A DNA stretch of 64,000 bases. Origin: Paenibacillus xerothermodurans. Its GTDB lineage: Bacteria > Bacillota > Bacilli > Paenibacillales > NBRC-103111. Both the position numbers and the translations under genes were made by a program. Under the pieces are notes generated by a model that worked only from the letters and a program-made list of their open reading frames with translations, searched no databases and was not told the origin of the DNA. Position 1 is the stretch's first letter, and each line of letters opens with the position of its first letter. Shown here in pieces: positions 62,103 through 64,000 of the stretch. The stretch lies in NCBI RefSeq assembly GCF_002220865.2, contig NZ_NHRJ02000002.1, forward strand, positions 515,892-579,891, given 5' to 3'.

Positions 62103-63245
62103 TCAATCTTCGGCAGTGGGCTGCAGAGCTTCTATGGCTGTATAAGGCAGACCGACCGCGGCCGCTACCGCCGGATGGGTAACATGACCTTGATAGGTAT
62201 TCACGCCGAGCCGCAGCTCCGGGCTGCCAGCCAACGCGGAAACTATACCCCTGTCCGCCAGCTGAGCAGCATAATCCAAGGTCGCGTTAGTTAGCGCCAG
62301 AGTGGAAGTCCGCGGCACAGCTCCAGGCATATTCGCCACGGCATAATGCATTACGCCATGCTTCTCATAGACCGGGTCGCTGTGCGTAGTCACCCTGTCA
62401 ACTGTCGCTATGGAGCCGCCCTGGTCTACAGCCACGTCGATAATCACCGCGCCGTTCTTCATTTGCTTCACCATTTCCTCGGTGACGAGCTTCGGCGCTC
62501 TGGCACCGGGTATAAGCACCGCCCCGATGAGTAAATCAGCCTTCTGCACAGCGCTGGCGATGTTGTATGGATTAGCCATCAGCGTTCTGACACGACCGTG
62601 AAACAAATCGTCCAAGTAACGCAGACGTTCTGCGCTGCGATCGATAATAACGACGTTCGCACCAAGTCCGAGCGCCATTTTAGCCGCGTTCGTGCCGACC
62701 GTACCCCCTCCGACAATGATTACATCCGCCGGAGGCACGCCGGGCACACCTCCCAATAGAATGCCCCTGCCGCCATAAAAGCGCTCGAGAAAGTGCGCCC
62801 CGACCTGGACGGACATCCTGCCCGCCACCTCGCTCATCGGAGTCAGCAGCGGGAGGCTGCCGCCCGGCAGCTGTATCGTTTCATAGGCGATGCCCGTCAC
62901 TTTGCTTTTTACCAATGCCTCGACGAGGCTTGGCTCCGCCGCCAGGTGCAGGTACGTGAACAAGATGAGGTCTTCCCGAAACAAAACATATTCCGCGGGA
63001 AGCGGCTCCTTCACCTTCATCACAATATCCGCTTGTGACCATACATCCGCCGCCCGTTCAACCACAACAGCACCCTCGTTGGCGTAGTCGCCGTCGGCGA
63101 AACCACTGCCCTCGCCGGCTCCGCTCTGTACCAGAACTTGATGCCCACGCTGGTGCAGCAGGCCGGCGCCGCCGGGTGTTAATGCGACACGCAGTTCGCT
63201 CTCTTTGATTTCTTTCGGGATACCGATCGTGCACACTTTGACCAT
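62103..63245 (-). CDS. ald: alanine dehydrogenase
   Basis: Ald interconverts L-alanine and pyruvate with NAD. The 380-residue hexamer-forming protein has [20 protein letters not shown] near 7 (with the substrate-binding Arg), [12 protein letters not shown] near 73 (Lys), FTYLHLAAE near 94 (catalytic His), the dinucleotide loop [23 protein letters not shown] near 172, and the [10 protein letters not shown] segment with the catalytic Asp near 272. The likely start is ATG 63245 (MVKVCTIG), eight bases after AAAGGGG; ATG 63263 is possible. It is divergent from lepB, and the lepB promoter lies just upstream of it. Confidence 0.95.
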   Translation of the reverse strand: MVKVCTIGIPKEIKESELRVALTPGGAGLLHQRGHQVLVQSGAGEGSGFADGDYANEGAVVVERAADVWSQADIVMKVKEPLPAEYVLFREDLILFTYLHLAAEPSLVEALVKSKVTGIAYETIQLPGGSLPLLTPMSEVAGRMSVQVGAHFLERFYGGRGILLGGVPGVPPADVIIVGGGTVGTNAAKMALGLGANVVIIDRSAERLRYLDDLFHGRVRTLMANPYNIASAVQKADLLIGAVLIPGARAPKLVTEEMVKQMKNGAVIIDVAVDQGGSIATVDRVTTHSDPVYEKHGVMHYAVANMPGAVPRTSTLALTNATLDYAAQLADRGIVSALAGSPELRLGVNTYQGHVTHPAVAAAVGLPYTAIEALQPTAED

Positions 63246-63276
63246 GCCATTCGCCCCTTTCATCGCCTTGCAACCT

Positions 63277-63306
63277 TTGAAAAGACGCAAGCCGCCGTGC
63301 TATACT
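63277..63306 (+). promoter_or_regulatory. sigma-A type promoter of lepB
   Basis: TTGAAA (63277-63282), 18-base spacer, TATACT (63301-63306), 31 bases before the start. Confidence 0.75.
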
Positions 63307-63337
63307 TTATGGGGAATCTTGCCGGGAGGGGACTGCA

Positions 63338-63886
63338 ATGAACAAAATTATAAGTGAAATCCGCAGTTGGGCCGGCTCCATTGGCATCGCGTTCCTCTGC
63401 ACATTATTAATCGGCATTTTCATTATTCAACCAACCAATGTGCTGGGACACTCGATGGATCCCACGCTGCATAGTGAACAGCGGATTTTTGTTTCGAAAA
63501 TTTCGCACACTTTTCAGCAAGAGCCGAATTATGGGGATATCGTCGTCATTGACAGCCGTGTGGCACGCGACCGCAGCGTCGTGGACGATGTGCTGGAACA
63601 CCCGTTGATAGCGCTGCTCCGAGGCGAGGCGGATCATCATTTTTACATCAAGCGTGTGATCGGCAAGCCCGGCGATGTCCTCGAGTTCAAAGACCACCGG
63701 GTGTATCGCAACGGTGAACCGGTGGACGAACCTTACTTGAAAGAGCGGATGAATTACACGTCGACGGAAAAAATCGTAGTGCCGGAAAAACATCTTTTTG
63801 TTATGGGAGATAACCGGAATAACAGCAAGGACAGCCGCAACATTGGTACCATTCCGCTGGAACACGTGCTAGGCGTCAAAATCTGA
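63338..63886 (+). CDS. lepB: signal peptidase I
   Basis: This 182-residue type I signal peptidase removes Sec signal peptides. It has one N-terminal anchor (SIGIAFLCTLLIGIFIIQP), the catalytic Ser in LGHSMDPTL near 35-43, the general-base Lys in FYIKRVIGKPGDVLEF near 100-115, and the MGDNRNNSKDSR box near 155. It is of the short SipS/SipT size. ATG 63338 lies six bases after GGGAGGGG. Family symbols vary (sipS, sipT); the copy cannot be told apart here. Confidence 0.94.
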   Translation: MNKIISEIRSWAGSIGIAFLCTLLIGIFIIQPTNVLGHSMDPTLHSEQRIFVSKISHTFQQEPNYGDIVVIDSRVARDRSVVDDVLEHPLIALLRGEADHHFYIKRVIGKPGDVLEFKDHRVYRNGEPVDEPYLKERMNYTSTEKIVVPEKHLFVMGDNRNNSKDSRNIGTIPLEHVLGVKI

Positions 63887-63900
63887 TCAATCAGATCATG

Positions 63901-63927
63901 CAGTGCCCCTTCGGGGGCACTTTCTGC
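63901..63927 (+). terminator. terminator after lepB
   Basis: AGTGCCCC pairs with GGGGCACT around a TTCG tetraloop, with TTTCTGC after it. The T-run is short. Confidence 0.7.
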
Positions 63928-63952
63928 ATTGTGCGGGATTTGCATGAAAAAG

Positions 63953-63990
63953 AGACAAAAAAACCCTCACTTCGCGGAAGTGAAGGTTTG
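63953..63990 (-). terminator. minus-strand terminator of a gene right of the window
   Basis: AACCTTCACTTC pairs with GAAGTGAGGGTT around CGC, then TTTTTTTGTC on the minus strand. No minus-strand gene ends inside the window here, so it serves one beyond 64000. Confidence 0.75.
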
Positions 63991-64000
63991 GTTCCATTTG

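Noticed and set aside
1-64000. CRISPR arrays, tRNA or rRNA genes, IS elements, prophage
   Set aside because: I looked for regular spaced repeats, cloverleaf ends, transposase or integrase motifs other than XerD and found none.

Overview
This window is chromosomal DNA from an endospore-forming Firmicute of the Paenibacillaceae (Paenibacillus/Cohnella type). The evidence is the sporulation gene set (spoIIAA-spoIIAB-sigF, spoVAA-spoVAB, spmA-spmB, dacB, dacF, ypeB, ytfJ), the resABCDE cytochrome c/redox locus, an FMN riboswitch and a serine T-box, strong GGAGG-type ribosome binding sites, and gene order that broadly follows the Bacillus subtilis stretch from fur/xerD down to gpsA. Nearly all core genes lie on the minus strand. 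The exceptions are serA, an S-layer-type gene, corA, lepB and two decayed plus-strand genes.

Layout. 1-8.7 kb: phospholipid and translation housekeeping (gpsA partial, plsY, der, the YIEGIA pair, yphA, fni, an S1-like protein, plsC, cmk, ypfB), then a decayed ypfA (PilZ) locus. 9.2-15.5 kb: ypeB, a 52-residue putative zinc-ribbon gene, prsW, a mecA/mecB adaptor gene, and a variable zone with a polysaccharide deacetylase pseudogene, a CPBP protease pair, an unidentified remnant and a rhodanese. 15.8-17.7 kb: T-box-controlled serA. 17.8-24.8 kb: resE-resD-resC-resB-resA and rluB. 24.8-31.6 kb: a small amidase, spmB-spmA-dacB, an SRAP protein, ytfJ-ytfI and scpB-scpA. 31.7-35.7 kb: the FMN-riboswitch ribD-ribE-ribBA-ribH operon. 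35.9-43.9 kb: ppiB, lysA, spoVAB-spoVAA, an inserted SLH gene, sigF-spoIIAB-spoIIAA and dacF. 44-50.6 kb: nucleoside salvage (pdp, two tandem purine nucleoside phosphorylases, deoB), interrupted by corA and a CuA-like protein. 50.7-60.4 kb: an accessory carbohydrate cassette (membrane AraC regulator, lipoprotein SBP, two permeases, a GH106-like hydrolase). 60.7-64 kb: xerD, a DUF4227 protein, ald and lepB.

The most interesting points are these. One of the two tandem purine nucleoside phosphorylases has replaced both base-contacting residues. The carbohydrate cassette carries a repeated TGCA-AAAAAG-TGCA-type motif before two of its genes, and one further variant overlaps a cre-like site. The spoVA operon is reduced here to spoVAA-spoVAB, with an SLH gene placed between sigF and it. 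Two genes are decayed in place: a polysaccharide deacetylase with three frameshifts, and a PilZ-type ypfA. I saw no CRISPR array, tRNA, rRNA, prophage or IS element.
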